Shown here piece after piece: positions 32,852-43,412 of a stretch of DNA of 64,000 nucleotides; within the stretch, counting starts at the first letter, position 1; each line of letters begins with the position of its first letter. The position numbers were made by a program, and so were the translations under genes. The notes below the pieces were generated by a model that made no database searches, was not told where the DNA came from, and worked only from the letters and a program-made list of their open reading frames with translations. Source of the stretch: Heliocidaris erythrogramma (Eukaryota; Echinodermata; Echinoidea; Camarodonta; Echinometridae); the NCBI GenBank assembly GCA_025617745.1, contig CM046861.1:11928516-11992515 (forward strand). The letters run 5' to 3'.

Positions 32852-34361
32852 TTGAAAATATCAAAAAGTACCGGGCTTGACTTGGTACCTGCCAGATTTT
32901 TGAAGGATGGAGCTAAATATTTGTATAAACCTTTAACTTACATTATTAACTTATCTATCTCAACCTCCACCTTCCCTGATGAAATGAAAATTGCAAAAGT
33001 AACACCTCTTTATAAAAAGAAAGATAAAACTAATGTTAGCAATTATAGACCGATTAGCGTTTTAAGTATAGTCTCGAAGGTCCTAGAGAAATGTGTGTAT
33101 GCCCAATTAGAGAACTACTTTCAAGAAAAACAAAATAATATACGAATTTCAATCTGGTTTTAGAAATGGTTATTCCACTGAAACTTGTCTTATTCACCTG
33201 TTAGATTTTGTGAGGAACGAAATTTCCCAAGGACGTTTTGTTGGGATGGTTCTTCTTGACTTGCAAAAAGCCTTCGATACCGTTAACCATAATATACTGT
33301 TAAGTAAATTAGAAGTAATGGGTTTAAATTCTGCATGTGTGCAATGGTTTAGGTCTTACTTGACCAATCGTCATCAAGTTGTCTCGTTGCAAAATGTACT
33401 CTCCGATTCTATGCCCATAAGATGCGGAGTTCCCCAGGGGAGCATATTAGGTCCTATTCTTTTCATGTGCTACATTAATGATATGTGTGTTTGTGTCAAC
33501 GACAGTAAATTACTTTTATATGCGGATGACAGTGTGTTACTATATTCTGGTACTGATCCTAAGCTGATCGGGGAAAAACTTAGCTTAGAATTATCAAACT
33601 GTGTTAATTGGATGACAGCAAATAAGCTTAGCTTACATATTGGTAAAACCGAAAGTATTTTGTTTTGTTCGCGGGGTAGGCTGAAGTATACTGATGATTT
33701 CAATATAAGTTATAACAATCAACTCATTAAGAGACAGGATTCTGTGAAGTATTTAGGACTAAATATAGCTAGTGATCTTTCTTGCTCAAGTTTGGTTGAC
33801 AGTATTGTCAAAAAAGCTAATGCTCGTCTAAAATTCTTGTATCGTTATCAAAATTGCATGAACTTAAAATCAAGACGCATTTTAAGTTTTTCCTTAATAC
33901 AATGTTTATTTGATTATGCTAATGCGGCATGGTATTGCAGTCTAGGCAAGGTGGATCAAAACAAGTTAAAAATAATTCAAAATAAGATTGTAAGATGTAT
34001 CAATCACTTAACAACAAGAACACACATTGGGAAGAGTGAACTTGAAACAGCTGGTCTTCTTCATGTAAACCTTAGATCACAACAACTTTTAATTCACCAT
34101 GTACATAAGATTTTTTACTCTAATGCAGATCACTATATTTCAAATAATTTTACTCGCTCTTCAAGTGTTCATAGGCATGACACTAGAAATAGTCAATTTA
34201 ATTTCGTAGTGCCTAAGCGGAAAGGTAAAATTGGAAATTCTTTTTATTTTAACGGTATTCTTTTCTGGAATTCCCTCCCAAATCATGTTAAGTCAGTTAA
34301 GAATTTTTTACATTTTAAAAGGGTATTGAAGCATCATTTGAAAAATGTGTCTACTCCATAA
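32852..34361 (+). pseudogene. LINE ORF2 3' part: reverse transcriptase
   Basis: RT coding continues in two frames. The first (32852-33163) has YKKKDKTNVSNYRPISVLS and VSKVLEK. After a shift near 33140 the second (33210-34361) has [23 protein letters not shown] and the catalytic LLYADDS, then KLSLHIGKTE and FWNSLP near the C terminus. All catalytic motifs are visible, but at least two frameshifts separate them. The copy is not expected to be active, unless the shifts are assembly errors. Confidence 0.87.
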
Positions 34362-34776
34362 CTATATTTCTCCTCTCCTTTTTGTAGCTCAGATGGTTTT
34401 TTCCTATATTATTTGACTTATGTAACCAACGTTTATTATCGATAGTTTCATTATGATTTTCTGTATATAGTTTTTTTCCGTTGAGTAAGTCTTGTTTTCA
34501 CATTTATGTAATCTTCGCCTACTTTATAAAAAATGTTATGTTTTATTTTGCTACTTTTAATTAGTACATTCTTATCACTTGTCGTACGTGTACGATAGTC
34601 TTGTAGCCGTACTAATGTGTTTTCTTAGTGTATTTTTTAATCAGTTATTTAGGTAAGGACCCCATTGGAAATAAGCCATTTCGGCTTTCATGGGCTATCC
34701 TGTCATGGTACCTGGTTATGTTTGTATTGCAATATACCTGACGAATAAAATCAAATCAAATCAAATCAAATCAATA

Positions 34777-35760
34777 CGGTGCATGAACTGAGTCAGCGGT
34801 CGCAGCGCTGTTTTTAACGCTGTACAAGCCGCGCCACTGCACTGGCTCGATGTCGCATGCAGATTGATCTCGCAGAGCCGCCGCTAGCACTAGTAATACC
34901 GCGTTCAGTTAGGGGGCACTAGGTCGCCCAGCTCCCCGCTGCGCTGGCCTGGGAGGCTAGGGAGCGACCGTTCCCGGACAATGGGCCGTGCGCATTGTTT
35001 TCTCATATTCTAGGGAGCGAGTCGGAAGCCAATCGAGGTGCGGTTAGTGAAAATCTGAAAATCGCATATCATGGGAGCGACCCGAGAAGGTTGAAAATGG
35101 GGGACGTCACAGCGGCACATACATGTGTGACATATATATGTGAGTGCCCCCCCCCCCCCCCCCCGGAGGCAGCTAGCTTGCAGCACACGATTTTGCTGTA
35201 ATTGTTGTAATATATTTAGACTTTCATCCAGTCTTTCAGTGTACTTGGTTGTTATCATAAGCACGCACACAAAGATTCGCAAGGTACGGTCAGCAGTAAA
35301 GCGACTGTCCACACGTCTACTTGTCTGTAAAATATTACGTTTTTCTAAAACATAAACCTAATCCAAAAGAGGAATTATCATGGGTAAAGTGTTTGAAAAA
35401 ATGCCAGACTTGTCATTTGACCTCTACTAAAATGTCTAAACAACCTATTCAAATCCTTTTGGGGGACTTAAAGATTGTCAAAATTGTATAAATAGTGATA
35501 TGAAAATGGATAAATTATCATTCATTTACATTGCCAACATATTAGTCAACCTTAGTGGCTTCGCGGGGGACTTCCCGATGCTACGTCAAATCGCTCTAGC
35601 CAATCAGCTGTCAATTTTTTGGGGCGTTCCCAAATTAGTGAGTTTTTTGACCAATTTCTTGTTACTGGGCAATTTTTTTTCTGTAAAAATGTCAGAATTG
35701 TGTCATTGGACCTATGTACTACGTTTTTAGCCCCAATGTTGATTCTAATTGACTCGCCCT
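34777..35760. other. Right part of the THAP transposon
   Basis: No ORF with recognisable domain. A poly(C) run lies at about 35149-35164. The segment near 35560-35640 (with AGCCAATCAGCTG) resembles 60930-60990 in the second THAP element, which supports a common family. Confidence 0.55.
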
Positions 35761-35959
35761 TTAAAAGGGAGTAAAACAGAGAAGAGAGAGGGAGATAGAG
35801 AGATAGAGAGAGAAAGAGAGAGGTGGGTCCCGCTCGCTCACTTTGAATTCATTGCATATAGTTGTTTTTTTAAATGCTTTTGAAACAGTGGAAATAAATT
35901 GAATTGAATTGAATTGAACATACATGTACACTATGAAAAACTAAATGCTCCTTTTTTAC

Positions 35960-36076
35960 CTAGTCCACACGTTGTGCCCGCATAGCCAGTCTGGCAGGTG
36001 CAGACAAATTCGGTTTCCTGATTTACATCCGTACACGTGCCACCGTTTTGACAGGGATTGGAGTCACATGGAAATA
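35960..36076 (-). CDS. EGF-like exon A5 (gene 2)
   Basis: Intact type A EGF exon, sibling of A4. It lies about 200 bp from the right end of the TTAA-flanked element. Confidence 0.88.
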
Positions 36077-37284
36077 CTGGAAGAGATTGTACATAGAAAC
36101 ATCAATAGTTATTTGATATTTCATATTTGATACTTCCCAAAACAAAACCAAGTGCTAGAAAATGGAGGATCAATGAATATTTCAGATATTTAGTATGTCA
36201 AAGAAGTTTGTGTTCGAGTTATTTGTTTGTTTGTTTGTTTTTTTCAATTTCAAACGGGTTTGGGTTGGGGGTGGGGGGGGGGGGGGGGGGGGGCGTGTGT
36301 ATTATTCTATAGCAGCTTTCATCTTGGGGTGCCCCATTGAGCCCACCAATAAATTAAGTCATGCGAAACGTAATCTAATTTATGTTATGTCATTAAATTT
36401 AATGAAAGAAATTTCATATTTCAAACTCCTGGGATATAATCCTAAAAACCATGATAGACACAATCAAGCAGAACGGAGGATGTTTAATTTTTTTTAATGT
36501 GCAAAGCAGGTCTATTATGCTTTCGTTCATAAAGGCGAGGAGGGAGGGGGTATAAAGTATGTGTTTATCAAAGTAAATTTGAAGGGATAATGTTTATATT
36601 CAAATTATATAATATTTTGATAAACTGATGATATTGTTTGAGTCAAGATTATGTTTGCACTCATACAATCAACTTATGGAATGATCTTGCAAAAGTTAAT
36701 GTTGGACTGCTCGTTTCTATCATTTTATTTGGTGGTAGTGGTGTATTCAGAACTTGATACACAAGGGGGAGGGGTAGATTATTATCTGGATAGACCCACG
36801 CGGTGGCGAATTTTATTACGTACGTGCCACCCCTCGCCCTCCCTGCCTTCTCCTTGAAACCCAACCGACATGCCTTATGGACAAAATATGGCTTTCAAAA
36901 AGGGGTGGGGTCAATTCACACTGCCATAAGTTTATCTAAGCAATTCCACGATTACACTCTAAACTGTTAAACTGTAAACTGTTAAATCACCATTTAAAAG
37001 GGCCAAGGAGTAACAGCGTTTTCAAATGGCAGAGGGTTAGGGTCCTAAACATGCTAGATACAACCTTTTCTAGTTCGGGATCCATCATGATAAAAGAGTT
37101 AATCTCTCATTTTGAAAAAGCTGTCAACCATTTATATTGGCAATCAACACTTTAATTTTTAGAGTACATTATGAAATGAATAATATCCACTTGCATGTCA
37201 CAATTGTCCTCTGTGCGTGTTGGTTTACCAATATTACAATATTTTTTCAAATATCATTTAGTACGGTATCTGTCTCATTCTCAC
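36077..37284. other. Intron between A5 and B5
   Basis: Contains a poly(G) run (about 36273-36293), longer than the one in the sibling intron at 28102-29305. No coding signal. Confidence 0.6.
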
Positions 37285-37401
37285 CTATTAGGTGACAGGT
37301 CGGCCCGGCGAAGAGGGGCGGACAGTCGCATCTGTAGCCTCCTGCTGTTTGTACACATGTGCCGCCGCTCAGACAAGGATTCGAACTACATGGATTATTG
37401 T
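37285..37401 (-). CDS. EGF-like exon B5 (gene 2)
   Basis: Intact type B EGF exon of the [10 protein letters not shown] variant. Its left intron matches unit A4/B4, but the exon itself does not have the TGGDY variant of B4. That is a patchwork pattern suggesting gene conversion. Confidence 0.87.
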
Positions 37402-38469
37402 CTAAAGAAACATATATACGTATAGAAAATATTTTACTCAGTCAGGACAATTGCCAAATGTTGTGGTTAGGCTCAGTAAATTTTGTGATTCAGAGCCTTA
37501 AAATGGACTAGATAATTGAGCAGAAAGAACACAAATTTCCGCAACTCTTGTTGCGTTAAAGGGCCCCTGCAACCCAAACGCAAACCAAATGCTTATTGCT
37601 GTTGATGTGCAGGGACGCATACAAGTAATATTCTGTTATTCAAACATCTAGGTATGTTTCATAGATTTTAAAATATTTTTTCCAACCTCCTAAGCTCCAC
37701 CCTAAAAGAAAGCTCCGGATCTCATTCCTGCCAAGACATCATTCAGATTCAGATTTCAGATTCAGATTCAGATTTAGAAACTTTTTTCAATCATATTAAC
37801 ATAATACTGTAGTGCATAACATAAAATGAATACAATAAAAACAATATATAACAATTGTGTTTTTCCATAGATATGGGCACAATATAAAATATCAAAAAGT
37901 AAAAAAATTGATGCACAAATATTGACATATTAAGTGATGTTGGAAACAGTTGGACATGTTTAAAAGCAAAGCTTGTATATTATATGTCCAGAAACTTATA
38001 TAACTTAATCACGATTGGGTCGTTCTATAATATTGAATTCATAAAGCATCAGTACGAGAAGCGAATTTGATAAGAGAGAATTGATAAGTGAGTTGAGGTA
38101 GGAGGGCTATTGCCTCAACCCACAAGAAAAACTAAGTGTGAAAGTAAAGTGGAAGTGGAAGACGGTTTGAAAACAAACAAGGAAAGAGGAAAATGAAATA
38201 TAATGAGTGTGTCTGTGTGTGAGAAGAAGGAAGATAGAAGGCAAAAAAAGGAGGGTTTAAAAGGGAGTAAAACAGAGAAGAGAGAGGGAGATAGAAAGAG
38301 AGAGAGAGAGAGAAAGAGAAAGGTGGGTCCCGCTCGCCCACTTTGAATTCATTGCATATAGTTGTTTTTTTAAATGCTTTTGAAACAGTGGAAATAAATT
38401 GAATTGAATTGAACTGAATTGAATTAAACATACATGTACACTATGAAAAACTAAATGCTCCTTTTTTAC
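37402..38469. other. Intron between A6 and B5
   Basis: Nearly identical to 39620-40690. Holds the TTCAGA microsatellite, GA tract and TTGAA tail. The uninterrupted GGGTTTAAAAGGGAG site occurs near 38253. Confidence 0.6.
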
Positions 38470-38585
38470 CTAGTCCACACGTTGTGCCCGCATAGCCAGT
38501 CTGGCAGGTGCAGACAAATTCGGTTTCTTGATTTACATCCGTACACGTCCACCGTTTTGACAGGGATTGGAGTCACATGGAAATA
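38470..38585 (-). pseudogene. EGF-like exon A6, 1-nt deletion (gene 2)
   Basis: This A exon has 116 nt rather than 117: a G is missing from the GGG that encodes part of NGG-T-C (near 38549-38551). Both splice sites are intact. Inclusion would shift the downstream frame; skipping it alone keeps phase because its neighbours are phase 1-1. The otherwise near-identical A7 (40691-40807) has the full GGG. Either a real inactivating deletion or a homopolymer sequencing error explains it. Confidence 0.8.
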
Positions 38586-39502
38586 CTGGAAGAGATTGTA
38601 CATAGAAACATCAATAGTTATTTGATATTTAATATTTGATACTTCCCAAAACAAAACAAAGTGCTAAAAAATGGAGGATCAATGAATAATTAGGATATTT
38701 AGTATGTCAAAGAAGTTTGTGTTCAAATGTTTATTTTTTTTTAAATGTGCAAAGCAGGTCTATTATGTTTTCGTTCATAAAGGAAGGGGGGTATATGTTT
38801 ATCAAAGTAAATTTGAAGTGATAATGTATATATTTAAATTATATAATATTTAGATAAACTGATGATATTCTTTGAGTCAAGATTATGTTTGCACTCATAC
38901 GATCTACTTATGGAATGACCCTGCAAAAGTTAATGTTGGACTGCTCGTTTCTATCATTTTGTTTGGTGGTAGTGGTGTATTCAGAACTTGATACACAAGG
39001 GGGAGGGGTAGATTATTATCTGGATAGACTCACGCGGTGGCGAATATGTTATTACGTACGGTACGTGCCACCCCCTGGCCCCCCTGCCCTTCCCTTGAAA
39101 CCAAACCGGCGTGCCTTATGGACAAAATATGGCTTTCAAGCAGGGGTGGGGTGAATTCAAACTGTCATAAGTTTATCTAAGCAATTCCACGATTACACTC
39201 TAAACTGTTAAACTGTAAACTGTTAAATCACCATTTAAAAGGGCCAAGGAACAACAGCGTTTTCAAATGGCAGAGGGTTAGGGTCCTAAACATGCTAGAT
39301 ACAACCTTTTTTAGTTTGGGATAAAAGTGTTAATCTCTCATTTTGAAAAACTGTCATTTATATCGACGCTATGACTTTTAGAGTACATTATCAAATGAAT
39401 AATAGCCACTCGCATGTCACAATTGTCCTCTGTGCGTGTTGGTTTACCAATATTACAATATTTTTTCAAATATAATTTGTACGGTATCTGTCTCATTCTC
39501 AC
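38586..39502. other. Intron between A6 and B6
   Basis: Shorter than in other units: the poly(G) region is deleted (join near 38727-38735). It resembles 40808-41731 on the left and 23500-24030 on the right. No coding signal. Confidence 0.6.
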
Positions 39503-39619
39503 CTATTAGGTGACAGGTCGGCCCGGCGAAGAGGGGCGGACAGTTGCATCTGTAGCCTCCTGCTGTTTGTACACATGTGCCGCCGCTCAGACAAGGATTC
39601 GAACTACATGGATTATTGT
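39503..39619 (-). CDS. EGF-like exon B6 (gene 2)
   Basis: Intact type B EGF exon with the RCNC variant shared only with B2, 15 kb away. Confidence 0.87.
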
Positions 39620-40690
39620 CTAAAGAAACATATATACGTATAGAAAATATTTTACTCAGTCAGGACAATTGCCAAATGTTGTGGTTAGGCTCAGTAAATT
39701 TTGTGATTCAGAGCCTTAAAATGGACTAGATAATTGAGCAGAAAGAACACAAATTTCCGCAACTCTTGTTGCGTTAAAGGGCCCCTGCAACCCAAACGCA
39801 AACCAAATGCTTATTGCTGTTGATGTGCAGGGACGCATACAAGTAATATTCTGTTATTCAAACATCTAGGTATGTTTCATAGATTTTAAAATATTTTTTC
39901 CAACCTCCTAAGCTCCACCCTAAAAGAAAGCTCCGGATCTCATTCCTGCCAAGACATCATTCAGATTCAGATTTCAGATTCAGATTCAGATTTAGAAACT
40001 TTTTTCAATCATATTAACATAATACTGTAGTGCATAGCATAAAATGAATACAATAACAACAATATATAACAATTGTGTTTTTCCATAGATATGGGCACAA
40101 TATAAAATATCAAAAAGTAAAAAAATTGATGCACAAATATTGACATATTAAGTGATGTTGGAAACAGTTGGACATGTTTAAAAGCAAAGCTTGTATATTA
40201 TATGTCCAGAAACTTATATAACTTAATCACGATTGGGTCGTTCTATAATATTGAATTCATAAAGCATCAGTACGAGAAGCGAATTTGATAAGAGAGAATT
40301 GATAAGTGAGTTGAGGTAGGAGGGCTATTGCCTCAACCCACAAGAAAAACTAAGTGTGAAAGTAAAGTGGAAGTGGAAGACGGTTTGAAAACAAACAAGG
40401 AAAGAGGAAAATGAAATATAATGAGTGTGTCTGTGTGTGAGAAGAAGGAAGATAGAAGGCAAAAAAAAAAGGAGGGTTTAAAAGGGAGTAAAACAGAGAA
40501 GAGAGAGGGAGATAGAAAGAGAGAGAGAGAGAGAAAGAGAAAGGTGGGTCCCGCTCGCCCACTTTGAATTCATTGCATATAGTTGTTTTTTTAAATGCTT
40601 TTGAAACAGTGGAAATAAATTGAATTGAATTGAACTGAATTGAATTAAACATACATGTACACTATGAAAAACTAAATGCTCCTTTTTTAC
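39620..40690. other. Intron between A7 and B6
   Basis: Nearly identical to 37402-38469, differing mainly in the length of an A run near 40461. No coding signal. Confidence 0.6.
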
Positions 40691-40807
40691 CTAGTCCACA
40701 CGTTGTGCCCGCATAGCCAGTCTGGCAGGTGCAGACAAATTCGGTTTCTTGATTTACATCCGTACACGTCCCACCGTTTTGACAGGGATTGGAGTCACAT
40801 GGAAATA
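40691..40807 (-). CDS. EGF-like exon A7 (gene 2)
   Basis: Intact type A EGF exon, the full-length partner of the frameshifted A6. Confidence 0.88.
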
Positions 40808-41731
40808 CTGGAAGAGATTGTACATAGAAACATCAATAGTTATTTGATATTTAATATTTGATACTTCCCAAAACAAAACAAAGTGCTAAAAAATGGAGGA
40901 TCAATGAATAATTAGGATATTTAGTATGTCAAAGAAGTTTGTGTTCAAATGTTTATTTTTTTTTAAATGTGCAAAGCAGGTCTATTATGTTTTCGTTCAT
41001 AAAGGAAGGGGGGTATATGTTTATCAAAGTAAATTTGAAGTGATAATGTATATATTTAAATTATATAATATTTAGATAAACTGATGATATTCTTTGAGTC
41101 AAGATTATGTTTGCACTCATACGATCTACTTATGGAATGACCCTGCAAAAGTTAATGTTGGACTGCTCGTTTCTATCATTTTGTTTGGTGGTAGTGGTGT
41201 ATTCAGAACTTGATACACAAGGGGGAGGGGTAGATTATTATCTCGATAGACTCACGCGGTGGCGAATATGTTATTACGTACGGTACGTGCCACCCCCTGG
41301 CCCCCTGCCCTTCCCTCGAAACCCATCCGGCGTGCCTTATGGACAAAATATGGCTTTCAAGCAGGGGTGGGGTGAATTCAAACTGCCATAAGTTTATCTA
41401 AGCAATTCCACGATTACACTCTAAACTGTTTAACTGTAAACTGTTAAATCATCATTTAAAAGGGCCAAGGAGTAACAGTGTTTTTAAATGGCAGAGGGTT
41501 AGGGTCCTAAACATGCTAGATACAACCTTTTTTAGTTTGGGATAAAAGTGTTAATCTCTCATTTTGAAAAACTGTCATTTATATTGGCAATCGACACTAA
41601 GACTTTTAGAGTACATTATCAAATGAATAATATCCACTCTCATGTCACAATTGTCCTCTGTGCGTGTTGGTTTACAAATATTACAATATTTTTTTCAAAT
41701 ATAATTTGTACGGTATCTGTCTCATTCTCAC
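40808..41731. other. Intron between A7 and B7
   Basis: Shares the poly(G) deletion with 38586-39502. No coding signal. Confidence 0.6.
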
Positions 41732-41848
41732 CTATTAGGTGACAGGTCGGCCCGGCAAAGAGGGGCGGACAGTCACATCTGTAGCCTCCTGCTGTTTGTA
41801 CACATGTGCCGCCGCTCAGACAAGGATTCGAACTACATGGATTATTGT
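41732..41848 (-). CDS. EGF-like exon B7 (gene 2), first EGF after the Reeler block
   Basis: Intact type B EGF exon, [10 protein letters not shown] variant. It is the EGF exon nearest to the Reeler exons of gene 2, about 8.1 kb away because of the LINE insertion; in gene 1 the matching interval is about 2.4 kb. The phase-1 end of Reeler exon 3 fits its start. Confidence 0.85.
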
Positions 41849-42036
41849 CTAAAGAAACATATATACGTATAGAAATTATTTTACCCAGTCAGGACAATTG
41901 CCAAATGTTGTGGTTAGGCTCTGTAAATTTTGTGATGCCTTAAAATGGACTAGATAATTGAGCAGAAAGAACACAAATTTCCGCAACTCTTGTTGCGTTA
42001 AAGGGCCCCTGCAACCCAAATGTGCAGGGATGCATA

Positions 42037-42247
42037 CACTCTTAGAAATGTTGGGTAAATGCCACTGGGTAAATGAAGATTGGGCATAGGTTGGTTAAAT
42101 CTTGCTCAACTTTTACATGCATTTACCCAACATTGGCCAAAAATAAGAATGAAATTGGTAAAGTTTACCCAAAGGTTGGTCGGACTCATAAGGACCCTCA
42201 TGTTGGGTAAAATTTGGGTAAAAGTTTGCCCAATATTTCTAAGAGTG
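42037..42247. mobile_element. TA-flanked MITE with CACTCTTAGAAAT termini
   Basis: This 211-bp element begins CACTCTTAGAAATGTTGGG and ends with its near inverse. TA flanks both sides (42035-42036, 42248-42249). Other units have the uninterrupted GCATACAACTAATATT, so the empty site is known. Size and TA duplication fit a Tc1/mariner-type MITE. Several internal TTGGGTAAA motifs recur in both orientations. Confidence 0.88.
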
Positions 42248-42472
42248 TACAACTAATATTCTGTTATTCAAAAATCTAGGTATGTTTCATAGATTTTTAA
42301 ATATTTTTCCAACCTCCCTAGCTCCACCCTAAAAGAAAGCTCCAGATCTCATTCCTGCAATGACATCATTCAGATTCAGATTTATTGACTGTTTTAAATC
42401 ATATTAACTTAATACTGTAGTGCAAAACATAAAATGAATACAATAACAACGATATACAGATATGAATGTTTT

Positions 42473-43412
42473 TATGATCTGCTATAAATTTTGCAAATAT
42501 ACGTAGATCTCAAGATATACCACTGCATGCTTTGTATGGTCAGCTCTATAAAAATGTCTTTTTAAATTTGTTCTTCTTTACTATAATGTCTCAAAGTAAG
42601 AAGGGCGTCATTTCAAATAACCTTTTTGGATTTGCAGAACGTTTTGCATGATGTACAGACATCTATGTTTTGCTATGATCTGCTCTATAAAAATATCTTT
42701 TTGAATTTGTTCTTCTTTACTATAATGTCTCAAAGTAAGAAGGGCGTCATTTCAAATAACCTTTTTGGATTTGCAGAACGTTTTGCATGATGTACAGACA
42801 TCTATGTTTTTATGATCTGCTATAAATTTTGCAAAGATAGTTAGATCTCAAGATATACTACTGCATGCTTTGTATGGTCAGTTCTATAAAAATGTCTTTA
42901 AATTTGTTCTTCTTTACTATAATGTCTCAAAGTAAGAAGGGCGTCATTTCAAATAACCTTTTTGGATTTGCAGAACGTTTTGCATGATGTACAGACATCT
43001 ATGTTTTGCTATGATTTGCTATAAATCTTGCAAATATAGTTAGATCTCAAGATATACCACTGCATGCTTTGTATGGTCAGCTCTATAAAAATGTCTTTTT
43101 AAATTTGTTCTTCTTTACTATAATGTCTCAAAGTAAGAAGGGCGTAATTTCAAATAACCTTTTTGGATTTGCAGAACGTTTTGCATGATGTACAGACATC
43201 TATGTTATGCTATGATCTGCTATAAATTTTGCAAATATAGTTAGATCTCAAGGTATACCGCTACATACTTGTATGGTCAGCTCTATAAAAATGTCTTTTT
43301 AAATTTGTTTTTCTTTACCATAATGTCTCAAACTAAGAAGGGCGTCATTTTAAATAGCTTTGTGGATTTGAAGAACGTATTGCATGCTTTATACGGATAA
43401 CTATGTTGGGCT
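42473..43412 (+). repeat. Tandem ~200-bp monomers, five copies
   Basis: Monomers start TATGATCTGCTATAAA or a variant at 42473, 42674, 42811, 43010 and 43211. The second monomer lacks about 65 bp. Each contains TCTCAAAGTAAGAAGGGCG and GATTTGCAGAACG. The last is more diverged, and a decayed sixth copy lies at about 43605-43730. Confidence 0.88.

Larger units (their letters stand above)
31330..34776 (+). mobile_element. Nested LINE, endonuclease plus reverse transcriptase
   Basis: The element runs from an undefined 5' point to a 3' tail of AATCA repeats (about 34749-34776), preceded by AATAAA. It encodes an AP-type endonuclease and then a reverse transcriptase, the order of CR1/Jockey-group LINEs. 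It lies wholly inside the TTAA-flanked transposon and therefore inserted after, or within, an ancestor of that copy. A target-site duplication was not found. Confidence 0.85.
30284..35760 (+). mobile_element. TTAA-flanked THAP DNA transposon (Kolobok/T2-like) with nested LINE
   Basis: The termini are exact inverted repeats: AGGGCGAGTCAATTAGAAT at the left and its inverse at 35742-35760. TTAA flanks both ends (30280-30283, 35761-35764). Removing the element restores GGGTTTAAAAGGGAG, as seen at 27783-27797 and near 38253. TTAA duplication plus TTAAAGG termini are features of the T2/Kolobok group, some of which encode THAP proteins. A broken THAP domain follows the left end. Most of the interior is a nested LINE (to about 34776). 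No DDE transposase is recognised, so it is probably dead. The orientation is taken from the THAP fragment. Confidence 0.85.
22700..42449. repeat. Tandem array of EGF A+B exon-pair units
   Basis: Six units are defined by A-exon donors at 22823, 25252, 27985, 35960, 38470 and 40691. The spacing is about 2.2-2.7 kb once the 5.48-kb transposon at 30284-35760 is removed. Each unit has a GA tract, a LINE-like TTGAA tail, an A exon, a poly(G) run, a B exon and a TTCAGA microsatellite. Introns are nearly as alike as exons, which points to recent duplication or gene conversion rather than selection on protein alone. Confidence 0.9.

Noticed and set aside
42473-43412. CRISPR-like regular repeats
   Set aside because: The whole ~200-bp monomer is repeated without unique spacers, and the context is a eukaryotic LINE.
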